Notes: generated by a model from the sequence alone, not told the origin. A stretch of DNA of 64,000 bases from a bacterium (GCA_002716355.1 PBAU01000002.1:32000-95999), one strand, 5' to 3'. Numbered from the stretch's first letter, positions 16,663 to 24,796 are shown. Numbers and translations are program-made.

Positions 16663-18035
16663 AATATGACTTGGTTGTGATAGGTGCTGGCCCAGGTGGC
16701 TATGTGTGTGCTTTACGGGCAGCACAACTCGGCTTAAAGGTAGCTGTTGTTGAAAAGAAAAAAGCGGGTGGAACATGTTTGAATGTTGGTTGCATACCAT
16801 CTAAAGCTTTATTGGATTCAACAGAAATTTTTTCTGAAATTTCACCAGGGAACGAACATGGAATAGAGGTCAGCAAAGCTAACATTAACTGGTCGACCCT
16901 GCAATCCAGAAGGGAAAAAATTGTTACCCAATTAACAGGTGGTGTTGAATTTCTTTTAAAAAAGGCTAAGGTTGATTATTATCAAGGATTTGCAGATGTG
17001 AAATCTTGTTATACGGTTGTTGTTGGCAGGAATAATCTTGCAACTAAAAATGTTGTTTTGGCCACCGGATCCACACCTGTAGAAATTCCATTTTTGCCAT
17101 TTGATGGAGAACATGTTATAAGTTCAACCGAAGCTCTTAATCAATTCAATATACCCAAAAGTCTTATTGTTGTTGGAGGAGGTTATATAGGGTTAGAAAT
17201 GGCCAGTGTTTACAGCCGAATCGGAACCCATGTCACAGTAATTGAGATGATGGATCGGATTGTTCCATTGATGGATACAGATATAAGCAAGCAGTTGCAA
17301 AAATCATTAAGAAAACAAGGCATCAAGTTTAAAACATCAACCAAGGTGACCGATTGCAAGAAAACAAAAAATAAAATTATTTTAAATTTAGAAAAAAACA
17401 AAAAAACAAGCACACAGGAGGCTGATCAAGTTCTTGTTGCTGTAGGTCGTCGGCCTAATGCAGGGGGTATTAACCTCAATGCTTTAGGAGTCACAATGGA
17501 TGAGAGGGGGTTTGTTTCTGTAAATCAAAACATGGAAACATCCATACCTGGTATTTATGCCATAGGCGATTTGGTTCCAGGTCCCATGCTTGCACATAAA
17601 GCCAGTGAGGAAGGGGTGGTTGTTGCCGAAAGAATTGCTGGCAAGCAAACAACACTTGACTATAGCTTGATTCCATCTGTAGTTTACACACACCCTGAAG
17701 GCGCTTCTATTGGTAGAACCGCAGATGAGCTTAAAAAAGCCAACGTAGAATTTAAAACAGGTATGTTTCCGTTTTCTGCATCCGGAAGAGCTATGGCTAT
17801 AGGTTGTACTGAAGGTTTTGTTAAGGTGTTAGCAGATTCCAAAACCGATAAGGTTTTAGGGGTCCATATATTAGGGCCGAAAGCTTCAGAATTAATATCT
17901 GAAGCAGCAATGGTGATGGGCTTCTGTGGCACTGCTGAAGACATAGGTGTGTTTATTCACGCGCACCCAACACTTTCGGAAGCATTAAAAGAAGCCGCTC
18001 TTGAAGCTTCTGGTCATGGTGCGATTCATACCTAA
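16659..18035 (+). CDS. lpdA: Dihydrolipoamide dehydrogenase (E3)
   Basis: The 458-residue flavoprotein has the FAD motif VIGAGPGGYVCALRAAQLG, the redox disulfide GGTCLNVGCIPSKALL, the NAD motif VVGGGYIGLEMASVYSRIG, the second FAD contact IYAIGDLVPGPMLAHKA, and the C-terminal HAHPTLSEALKEAAL with the catalytic His-Glu pair. It reoxidises dihydrolipoyl groups of E2 with NAD+. It is the last gene of the dehydrogenase set and overlaps the E2 gene by four bases. Confidence 0.95.
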   Translation: MKYDLVVIGAGPGGYVCALRAAQLGLKVAVVEKKKAGGTCLNVGCIPSKALLDSTEIFSEISPGNEHGIEVSKANINWSTLQSRREKIVTQLTGGVEFLLKKAKVDYYQGFADVKSCYTVVVGRNNLATKNVVLATGSTPVEIPFLPFDGEHVISSTEALNQFNIPKSLIVVGGGYIGLEMASVYSRIGTHVTVIEMMDRIVPLMDTDISKQLQKSLRKQGIKFKTSTKVTDCKKTKNKIILNLEKNKKTSTQEADQVLVAVGRRPNAGGINLNALGVTMDERGFVSVNQNMETSIPGIYAIGDLVPGPMLAHKASEEGVVVAERIAGKQTTLDYSLIPSVVYTHPEGASIGRTADELKKANVEFKTGMFPFSASGRAMAIGCTEGFVKVLADSKTDKVLGVHILGPKASELISEAAMVMGFCGTAEDIGVFIHAHPTLSEALKEAALEASGHGAIHT

Positions 18036-18045
18036 GGAGAAAACA

Positions 18046-18225
18046 ATGTTTGGATTTATTTTTGCTTTAGGACCAACAGAAATTGCTTTAATTGCAGTTG
18101 TTGTTTTGGTTCTTTTTGGACCCAAAAAAGTTACAGAATTCGCAAGATCTCTAGGAAGAACTAGTGGTGAATTCAAAAAAGGACTTGAAGAGGGTAAAAA
18201 GACAACAAAAGATAAAGAGGAGTAA
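18046..18225 (+). CDS. tatA: Twin-arginine translocase subunit TatA
   Basis: The 59-residue protein is one transmembrane helix followed by an amphipathic helix and a charged tail: LGPTEIALIAVVVLVLFGPKK, then EFARSLGR. These are TatA hallmarks, including the FGPKKL-like hinge. ATG 18046 is chosen because AAGGAGA (18034-18040) lies at the right distance; the frame is open further upstream inside lpd. TatA forms the pore for folded, cofactor-containing proteins. tatC follows ten bases later. Confidence 0.92.
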   Translation: MFGFIFALGPTEIALIAVVVLVLFGPKKVTEFARSLGRTSGEFKKGLEEGKKTTKDKEE

Positions 18226-18234
18226 AGCTGCTGT

Positions 18235-18945
18235 ATGCAAGACAAAAAAATGCCTCTGTCCGAGCATTTTGCTGATCTGCAAAAAACTTTATTAAACAGT
18301 CTTCTTTATTGTTTTTTTGCCTCTGTTTTGCTGTCCTTTTTTCATAAGGAATTATTAATTGCTTTTCAAAAACCACTAAACAATGTCGGAATTACTGCGT
18401 TAAATGTTTTATCTCCACAAGAGGGGTTCCTCATCCCCATCAAGTTGGTTTTAATGTGTGGTTTAATTGTGGCAACACCTTTGATTGTTAGAGAGGTTAC
18501 CTTATTTGCCTGGCCCGCATTAAGGCAAAATGAAAAACAAATACTTCAAACTTTTGTAATCCCAAGTTTTTTAATTGCACTTGTTGCAGCGTTTTTTGCT
18601 TGGCAGGTTTTAATACCAATATCAATTGAATTTCTGCTCAAGGCAACAACAAACAATAACCTACAAGCAACATGGACATTGCAATATTGGTTTGTTTTTG
18701 TTCAATCTATGTTGATTGCCTCTGTGGCTGCTTTTCAACTGCCAATAGTCATGGGGGTTTTAGCTAAATTCGGCTTAATTGACTCACATACGGTCCGGGA
18801 AAAAGGCCCACATGCAATTATTGGGCTATTGATATTATCTGGTTTTATAACCCCTCCAGATGTTGTCACGCAGATCATTATCGCCATACCATTAATCCTT
18901 CTGTTTTATTTCAGTATTTTCATAGTCAAGGCAAACGAGGATTAA
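18235..18945 (+). CDS. tatC: Twin-arginine translocase subunit TatC
   Basis: The 236-residue membrane protein has about six hydrophobic helices. It opens with MPLSEHFADLQ, the usual EHxxELR region that recognises signal peptides, and has LSPQEGFLIPIKL in the first periplasmic loop and LSGFITPPDVVTQ near the end. It is the receptor of the Tat pathway. No TatB is visible next to it, so the system may be of the TatAC type. A 69-base gap separates it from the Hdr-like genes. Confidence 0.93.
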   Translation: MQDKKMPLSEHFADLQKTLLNSLLYCFFASVLLSFFHKELLIAFQKPLNNVGITALNVLSPQEGFLIPIKLVLMCGLIVATPLIVREVTLFAWPALRQNEKQILQTFVIPSFLIALVAAFFAWQVLIPISIEFLLKATTNNNLQATWTLQYWFVFVQSMLIASVAAFQLPIVMGVLAKFGLIDSHTVREKGPHAIIGLLILSGFITPPDVVTQIIIAIPLILLFYFSIFIVKANED

Positions 18946-18990
18946 ATCTAAAATTAATTCAGGTTTTTCAATAGAATTAAAAAGTTGTAG

Positions 18991-19002
18991 ATTTGTACAA
19001 AT
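18991..19002. promoter_or_regulatory. Perfect 12-bp palindrome upstream of the HdrA-like gene
   Basis: ATTTGTACAAAT reads the same on both strands and ends just before GGAGGA, the ribosome-binding site of the gene at 19015. Its placement between tatC and the four-gene Hdr-like cluster makes it a candidate repressor site or part of a separate promoter. Short palindromes occur by chance in AT-rich DNA, so confidence is low. Confidence 0.3.
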
Positions 19003-19014
19003 GGAGGAAAAATT

Positions 19015-21336
19015 ATGGCACGAATAGGTGTTTTTCTTAGCAAAGAGGGAAAAGGTTTAGATCCGCTTAACCTACAAACCATTGCTGACAGATTGGTTGA
19101 GGAAGTGCAGGAGATAAACCATGTTTTTATACATGAAGACCTCAACACAGTTCAAGGTTTGGAAGCAATATCACAAGAGATCAAAAATCAAGATATTGGC
19201 TATGTTGTTATCGGTTGTGGCTCTATTGATCAAAGGGAAGAGAATATCAGAAAAACATTGAATACAGCTGGCATTAACGAATACCTTTTGGAGGTTGTTA
19301 ATCTTAAAGAAATGGTAGCTAACGTGCATTCAGAAGAGCCCGAGAAAGCCAATGAAAAAGCTTTTCAGCTATTGAAAACAGCAGTTATCAAGGTTGAGCA
19401 AAGTAAACCTTTAGAAAAAACACCAATGAGGGTGGAACAACAAGTTTTAGTTGTTGGCGGCGGTGTTGCAGGCATGACTGCTTCTTTGAGAATTGCAGAT
19501 GCTGGCTACAGTGTTGTTTTAGTTGAAAAGTCACCTGCATTAGGTGGAAAAGTTGCCTCTCTCAAAAATCTTTGGCCAAAACTCGAAGAGGCAGATGACT
19601 TAATGAGGAATCTTTCAATCAGTTGTCATCAACATGAAAATATAGTTATTTATGATTATTCAGAAGTTAAATCTATAGACGGAGTTCGTGGGGATTTTGA
19701 TGTTGAAATAGTCAGAAAACCAAGATTTGTTCAAAGTCAAAAAATTGTAAATTTTGAAAAAATTACAGAATCATTAAAAACGGATTTTCCAAATAAGCAC
19801 ACCGGAGGCAGGACGGTGAACAAGGTTCTTTATCAACCATACGCAGGCTGTGTCCCACCATTGTTTTTGATAGACCCAGAAAATATAAATCATCCAGATG
19901 TCAAAAAGTTAATCACACTTGTTCCTGATGGAACTGTGAATCAGAACGAAAAGGAAAAAATCGTTCATGAAAAAGCAGGTGCTGTGATTATGGCTTTTGG
20001 AGCTGGGATGATGGATTGTTCTGGCTTAACAAATTTAACTGCTGCAAATAGTGAAAATGTACACAGTGCTAGTGATTTTGAATTTTTGAATTTCAAAAAA
20101 GACGAAGAAATGTCGTTGTTATGGGTTGCAGATGCAGGAAGCAATGATCCCAAGAACGGTGTTGCTTACGCTTCCGAAGTGCCTTTGATGACCTGTGTCA
20201 AACAGGCTATTTTTGCTAAAAAAATGTCTAATGGAAAAATTCACACAACAGTTGTTTACTCAGATAGGAGATCCAGAACAAAAGGATATGAAGAATTTAT
20301 CAAAACCGCTGAGGAAAAATACCAGGTACAGATGGTTAGAGGCGCTGTTTCAAATGTAACTTCAAAGTCAAACGGGTTGTCTGTCAGCTTGCACGATTTA
20401 ATACAGGGCAAAGAGCAAAAGGTATCAGTTGACAAGGTTGTTTTGGCACAAGAGGTTGTTGCACACGATGATTCACAACATCTAGCAAGTATTGTTGATA
20501 TAGGTCGTGACGAAACAGGCTTTCTTGCTGAAACCCATCCTTCTCTGGAGCCATGTTCAACCAGTAATTCTGGAGTTTTTGTTTGTGGAGACTGTGCGTC
20601 TCCCGGTGATATCAGAGCTGCTGTTTTGACAGCTGAATCAGCAGTTGCTAAAGCTATGGCCGTTTTGGCCCAAAAAACAAGTGAGCCCTACAGGTTAAAA
20701 CAAAAAGATGAGCAACTTGCACGATTTGATGCTCCAGCAAAAGAGGTTTCTCCTGAGAGCTTTCAAACAAATGATGAAGGTGGCATGAATTACACAAGAT
20801 TAAATAATGTTTTTGGTAAAACTGAAAGCGGTGTGTCCATACCAGCCTCACCAACCAGAAACATTGAACTTGCTGGTTGGGAGCTTTCTAAGTCAATTGC
20901 AGAAATTGAAAATATTTGGACAGATGCAAAAAATGACAACTGGGAACCAAGAATAACAGGATTTGCATCACAGTATGGTGGTTATCCACTTTTGGAAACA
21001 CTTGGAAGAGAGGAGGTTTCTTATTCATCTTGTTTTAGATTTCTGAGAGTGCGCTCAACAGCACATCTGGATCCACTCCTTGTCCTCAAAAGCTTCTTTA
21101 ATGGTGCAGATGGTGTGTTTATTATTGGTGGACCTTTAGGCAAAGGCAAGTTTCACAACGACAACTACCTTGCAAAAAGAAGATTTAAAGCATTAGAAGG
21201 GGTGCTTGATGCTGGTGGGATTGAGCCAGATAGAGTCAAGATTTTATTTGTAGATTCTCACCAAATTGATGAAGTTGCTGATCAGTTGCAAAAATTCCAT
21301 AATGCTGTCTCTAGCTTAGGCCCTTTAGGTATTTGA
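19015..21336 (+). CDS. HdrA-MvhD (QmoB-like) fusion protein lacking iron-sulfur cysteines
   Basis: The 773-residue protein follows the HdrA layout: N-terminal domain (1-130), FAD domain with VVGGGVAGMTAS (146-156) and VEKSPALGG, a ferredoxin-like insert (about 235-310), the rest of the flavin domain ending with GVFVCGDCASPGDI (520-532), and a C-terminal MvhD domain (about 645-770). Aligned without gaps to the family pattern as I remember it, cluster cysteines are replaced: S9 and E11; E192 and D195; I244, F247, I250 and L254; I291, V296, L299 and V303; and in MvhD S652, G655, S681, G706 and G711. The FAD site is kept. Normal HdrA proteins bifurcate electrons from FAD through these clusters, so this one cannot do so in the usual way. 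It is first in a four-gene cluster with GGAGGA before ATG 19015. Confidence 0.82.
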   Translation: MARIGVFLSKEGKGLDPLNLQTIADRLVEEVQEINHVFIHEDLNTVQGLEAISQEIKNQDIGYVVIGCGSIDQREENIRKTLNTAGINEYLLEVVNLKEMVANVHSEEPEKANEKAFQLLKTAVIKVEQSKPLEKTPMRVEQQVLVVGGGVAGMTASLRIADAGYSVVLVEKSPALGGKVASLKNLWPKLEEADDLMRNLSISCHQHENIVIYDYSEVKSIDGVRGDFDVEIVRKPRFVQSQKIVNFEKITESLKTDFPNKHTGGRTVNKVLYQPYAGCVPPLFLIDPENINHPDVKKLITLVPDGTVNQNEKEKIVHEKAGAVIMAFGAGMMDCSGLTNLTAANSENVHSASDFEFLNFKKDEEMSLLWVADAGSNDPKNGVAYASEVPLMTCVKQAIFAKKMSNGKIHTTVVYSDRRSRTKGYEEFIKTAEEKYQVQMVRGAVSNVTSKSNGLSVSLHDLIQGKEQKVSVDKVVLAQEVVAHDDSQHLASIVDIGRDETGFLAETHPSLEPCSTSNSGVFVCGDCASPGDIRAAVLTAESAVAKAMAVLAQKTSEPYRLKQKDEQLARFDAPAKEVSPESFQTNDEGGMNYTRLNNVFGKTESGVSIPASPTRNIELAGWELSKSIAEIENIWTDAKNDNWEPRITGFASQYGGYPLLETLGREEVSYSSCFRFLRVRSTAHLDPLLVLKSFFNGADGVFIIGGPLGKGKFHNDNYLAKRRFKALEGVLDAGGIEPDRVKILFVDSHQIDEVADQLQKFHNAVSSLGPLGI

Positions 21337-21339
21337 AAC

Positions 21340-22233
21340 ATGAATGAAATGAGAATAACAATCCAACGAGAAGCCAGAAGGCTTTTACAGCTGCAAAAAG
21401 TCAGCGTTGTTATAGGTTATGAGGTTGGTCCATACCCTGGCACGACCGCTCCCTGTTTCGCTTTCACCCCAGATGACGCTCAAAGAATTGTTTTCAATAG
21501 CTTTTCGTCTATCAATTTAGCCGTTTATCTTCCAGGCATTACTGGAAATGTTGGCATAGTGGCCACACCTGCAACTGTAAGATCCATCAAAGAGCTCGAA
21601 AAAGACGGCTTGGTGAATCGTAAAAATCTGCATATTATTGGTGTGAAATTTCCAGGAATATTAGATCCTCGACATTTAAATGTTGACAGAGAGAACGAAA
21701 ATACGTTATCAGTCAATGAGCATCCAGAAGCTTTATGGGAGTGGGCACTTCATGATCTTTACGAGGAGCCAGAAGATTATGACATACTTGTTGAGCCCAG
21801 GTGGATGAATGACCTCAGTAAAGCCGGCAAACTAAAAAAACCCACCCCAAACCGTACCAGCGTTGAAAGGTTAGAGCAGATGACTCATCACGAAAGAAGG
21901 CTATACTGGATGAGTTATTTTGAAAAACATAGGCATTCAGACCATAATAAAAATTTATTTCCTTCCACTTATGCGGGAGGAGACCATTTAGAAAAGTTTA
22001 AATATATCAAATCTGCATATAGCTCGAACGAGCTTTTTTACGAACATCTTTCATGGGTTTACCAATCGATGGGTCGAGCTTCTGGCTTCGATCTCTCAGA
22101 CCTTACAGAGGACATGAATCAAATACCCCTTTCAACAATTCGAGCTTGGGCTGCTAGAGAGTTTAGAAAAAATTTTAATTACAGGCCAGGTGGGGAAGAG
22201 CCAAATCCATTACTGAAAAAGGAAAACATATAA
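21340..22233 (+). CDS. FrhB-like (coenzyme F420 hydrogenase beta / Fe-S) subunit homologue without cysteines
   Basis: The 297-residue protein matches the FrhB-like subunits found beside bacterial HdrA: VIGYEVG, then NSFSSINLAVYL, VGIVATPATVRSI, IIGVKFPGILDP, and a C-terminal double-ferredoxin region. Only one cysteine (residue 39) remains. Expected ligand positions hold A78, F104, A136, D139, H197, S200, N203, F207, T210, A212, A247, F250, S253 and E257, with flanking residues such as MTHHERR, GR (245-246) and IPL (262-264) kept. The reading frame is intact over the whole length. It begins three bases after the HdrA-like stop, so it is probably in the same complex. The intact counterparts carry electrons; what this one does is unknown. 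Confidence 0.72.
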   Translation: MNEMRITIQREARRLLQLQKVSVVIGYEVGPYPGTTAPCFAFTPDDAQRIVFNSFSSINLAVYLPGITGNVGIVATPATVRSIKELEKDGLVNRKNLHIIGVKFPGILDPRHLNVDRENENTLSVNEHPEALWEWALHDLYEEPEDYDILVEPRWMNDLSKAGKLKKPTPNRTSVERLEQMTHHERRLYWMSYFEKHRHSDHNKNLFPSTYAGGDHLEKFKYIKSAYSSNELFYEHLSWVYQSMGRASGFDLSDLTEDMNQIPLSTIRAWAAREFRKNFNYRPGGEEPNPLLKKENI

Positions 22234-22234
22234 C

Positions 22235-23257
22235 ATGAGCGACTATATTTTGTCAAAAGCTAAATTGAAATATTGGTTAGAGGATGTCAGAAAACGAAAT
22301 GAACTATGGGCACCCGTTGGATCCAAAGGCGCTGTAAGTTATTTGAAAAATCCAAAAGGTGAAAATGTTGCAACAGATTTTACAAATAGTTTGGATTGTC
22401 CAAAGTATATATTTTGCCCACAGCAAGATGCCATATGCAACTATGAGATACAAGGAAGAGGCAAGGTTGCTATTGAGGAAGTTGAGCTCGATGTGACTCC
22501 TAGAGTTGTATTTGGCTTACGGCCACCAGACATTAGAGGCATCGAAATTCTCGATGCTTACCTGTTGAAAGATCAAATTGATCGGAGATACGAGGCAAGG
22601 CGAAAAAATACAATAAATATTTGTCTTGGTTACCATAACCCACCTCCTTGCTGTTTCGCAGAGTCTGTAGGTGTCGATCTTTTTCCCAAGAGTGGCTCTG
22701 ACATTTTGTTAACTGATATTGGTAGGAGTTATTATGTTGAAACACTTTCTGAAAAAGGAGATAGCCTGATCTCGGAACATTTCAATGAAGCTGATGATAT
22801 TGTTCGAAATGAAGCCTGGGATATACAGAAGGGAAGTGAAGGAAAAACAAATTTTGATTTAAATTTGAATCGTTGGCAGGATTTCACTGATACTGAAATT
22901 TACACTTTGCCGTATTGGGATGAAATTTATTTGGGCATTATTGCTGATTCTGTCGCAACCAGGTATTTTTACTCAGGAACTTATTTTAAGATTGTTGATG
23001 TTAACAGTGGAAACAAGGGCACAAGGTATAAAACCTGGACAACAATGTATTCTCCAGGCTTTTCAACATTGGCAAATGGTTATGACTACAAGCCAAGCCT
23101 CAAGGAAAAATTTAAAGATTGGATATTAGAAATGTTTCATTTTTTTCCAAAAAGACATGGTTTTATTGGCTGTTCAGGTGCGCACAGGTGCATTGCAGGC
23201 ATGACCACCAAGCATGACCTGAGAAAAATTATTTCTAATGTGGACTTTGGAATATGA
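22235..23257 (+). CDS. AsrA/HydB-like (4Fe-4S dicluster) subunit homologue with most ligands lost
   Basis: The 340-residue protein aligns with the beta subunits of sulfhydrogenase, anaerobic sulfite reductase A and FlxB-type proteins. Recognisable parts are VVFGLRPPDIRGIEILD (91-107, where RPCD is usual), NPPPCCFAESVG (135-146), SDILLTDIG, and a C-terminal GFSTLANGYDYKP...FFPKRHGFIGCSGAHRCIAGMTT. The first ferredoxin motif has I235, D238, A241, F245, G248 and Y250 at the cysteine positions. In the last one C313 and C319 remain but the second and fourth ligands are A316 and M323. It cannot hold normal [4Fe-4S] clusters. It starts one base after the previous stop and overlaps the next gene by four bases. 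Confidence 0.72.
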   Translation: MSDYILSKAKLKYWLEDVRKRNELWAPVGSKGAVSYLKNPKGENVATDFTNSLDCPKYIFCPQQDAICNYEIQGRGKVAIEEVELDVTPRVVFGLRPPDIRGIEILDAYLLKDQIDRRYEARRKNTINICLGYHNPPPCCFAESVGVDLFPKSGSDILLTDIGRSYYVETLSEKGDSLISEHFNEADDIVRNEAWDIQKGSEGKTNFDLNLNRWQDFTDTEIYTLPYWDEIYLGIIADSVATRYFYSGTYFKIVDVNSGNKGTRYKTWTTMYSPGFSTLANGYDYKPSLKEKFKDWILEMFHFFPKRHGFIGCSGAHRCIAGMTTKHDLRKIISNVDFGI

Positions 23258-24030
23258 ATTTAGTACCAAAGATAGCAAATATAAAAAATACAGAACGGGA
23301 TGGTCGTTTAGGGTCAATATCATTTGATTTTGATGGGGACCTGAAGGCCGGACAGGTTTTCAAGATAGGGACCTTTGGAAAAGGAGAAACAACTGCTTGG
23401 GTCATAGATGCGGAAGATAAAACCGTAACCGTTTCGTTTCTGGATAACAACCCTGTCACACATAAAATCATGCTCCTTCCCACAGATGAATGCATTACTG
23501 TAAGAGGGCCATTTGGCAATGGTTTTTCACTTTTAGATGAAAGAAATATTTTATTAATTAGTCAAGATGATGGAATATTAAGCCAAAAGAAACTTATTAA
23601 TGATTTGCTCCAAAATGGTAATCAGGTCAGCTTGCTCCACTTCACCTCTTTTCCAAAAGATATATTTATGAGCTCTTCACTTAAAAAAGCTGTATCAGAT
23701 GACTCTCCTATCAATGGTGAAATTATCGATATGACAAAAAAAGGACCACAGGATTTAGATACGTTTATCAAATCTTGCATCAAGGCAAGTTACACCTCCG
23801 GAATAAACGCAGTGGCTCTATCAGGCAATGAGAATTTTCAGCAGTCTGTGTCGAGGGTTCTGGAGAAAACAATGATTAAAGATAAAAGCATACAAATTTT
23901 ATTTAATCGTAATTTTGTTTCAGGAATGGGTTGGTCTAACAAGGATCTTTACGGTACCACAAACATATGGAAAGAAGGGCCAGTATTTACATTAGATCAG
24001 GTTCGAAGATTCCCAGGTGTATTCATTTAA
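23254..24030 (+). CDS. AsrB/HydG-like flavin reductase subunit homologue lacking the [2Fe-2S] and nucleotide motifs
   Basis: The 258-residue protein has the outline of ferredoxin-NADP reductase-like gamma subunits (sulfhydrogenase gamma, AsrB, FlxA). It has an N-terminal barrel with VRGPFGNGF (83-91) and a C-terminal nucleotide-binding half ending EGPVFTLDQV. The FAD motif RxxS is replaced by the segment around TTAWVID (46-52), and the glycine-rich NAD loop reads ISQDDGILS (102-110). The four cysteines of the [2Fe-2S] site are S223, S228, D231 and W239, with exact spacing and with glycines 224, 226 and 234 retained. It closes the four-gene cluster and converges with rsmA with an eight-base overlap. 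Confidence 0.72.
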   Translation: MNLVPKIANIKNTERDGRLGSISFDFDGDLKAGQVFKIGTFGKGETTAWVIDAEDKTVTVSFLDNNPVTHKIMLLPTDECITVRGPFGNGFSLLDERNILLISQDDGILSQKKLINDLLQNGNQVSLLHFTSFPKDIFMSSSLKKAVSDDSPINGEIIDMTKKGPQDLDTFIKSCIKASYTSGINAVALSGNENFQQSVSRVLEKTMIKDKSIQILFNRNFVSGMGWSNKDLYGTTNIWKEGPVFTLDQVRRFPGVFI

Positions 24031-24796
24031 TACTGCTATTTTTTGACAGCATCATTCCTAGTTCAGGATCAATGTCTTCGGCCCGAAAGCCATCAGGTAT
24101 CCTTTCCAGCGTGCCATCAGGCACAAAACCCCTCAGTAGCTTTTTGGCATTCTTCCTTCTTTGAGAGAATATTTTTTTATTTAATTGCAAATATTGATAT
24201 GAATATTGAAAATCCTCCGTTTTTTCCTTATTCGTTAAGGTGATAATCGCACTGTCAATTTTTGGTTTTGGAAAGAATGCATTTTTTGAAATTTTTTTTT
24301 CAATCTTACATGAATAAAAAAATTGCAATGGCCCAGAAAGAAGACCGTATGATTTAGAGCTGGTTTGAGAGCAGATGCGCTCGGCAACTTCTTTTTGAAC
24401 GGTGAATATGGCGTTTTTTATCTTTTCTGGCCATCTTGCAACCAGCCATAAAATTCTCCCTGAAAGATAGTAAGGCAAATTGCCTACCAGCATGCCATTA
24501 TTTTCAGCATTTTCAGGTTGCCATTTTCGAACATCCGTCTCGATGTTGATTGATGGAAATTTGTTTTTTAAAAAGGAATTGAGGTGTTCGTCAACCTCAT
24601 AAACAGTTAGTCTATTTCTATAGGATATTTTTTCTGTTAGGAAGCCCAGGCCACCGCCAATTTCAATTGTCCAGTCACTTTCTTTTTCTTTAATTATGTT
24701 TGACAAAAAATCAAGATTTGACTTATTTGTCATGAAGTTTTGACCACGATGTTTTTTGGGTGGATGATTACGGAAGTAATCAATCGCTAGCGACAT
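24023..24796 (-). CDS. rsmA: 16S rRNA dimethyladenosine transferase
   Basis: The 257-residue product opens with PPKKHRGQNFMTNKSNL and has the SAM-binding segment WTIEIGGGLGFLTEKI and the catalytic NLPYYLSGRIL (NLPY motif). All are standard for KsgA/RsmA, which dimethylates two adenosines near the 3' end of 16S rRNA. It is slightly short at the C-terminus. It converges with the Hdr-like cluster. Confidence 0.93.
   Translation of the reverse strand: MSLAIDYFRNHPPKKHRGQNFMTNKSNLDFLSNIIKEKESDWTIEIGGGLGFLTEKISYRNRLTVYEVDEHLNSFLKNKFPSINIETDVRKWQPENAENNGMLVGNLPYYLSGRILWLVARWPEKIKNAIFTVQKEVAERICSQTSSKSYGLLSGPLQFFYSCKIEKKISKNAFFPKPKIDSAIITLTNKEKTEDFQYSYQYLQLNKKIFSQRRKNAKKLLRGFVPDGTLERIPDGFRAEDIDPELGMMLSKNSSIK

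Noticed and set aside
19015-24030. A working electron-bifurcating HdrA-Flx/QmoB complex
   Set aside because: The overall match is good, but the cysteines required to carry electrons are absent in all four subunits, so the standard function cannot be assigned.
19015-24030. Pseudogene remnants or sequencing errors as the cause of cysteine loss
   Set aside because: All four frames are full length with exact motif spacing; the changes are substitutions, and start and stop overlaps are tidy.
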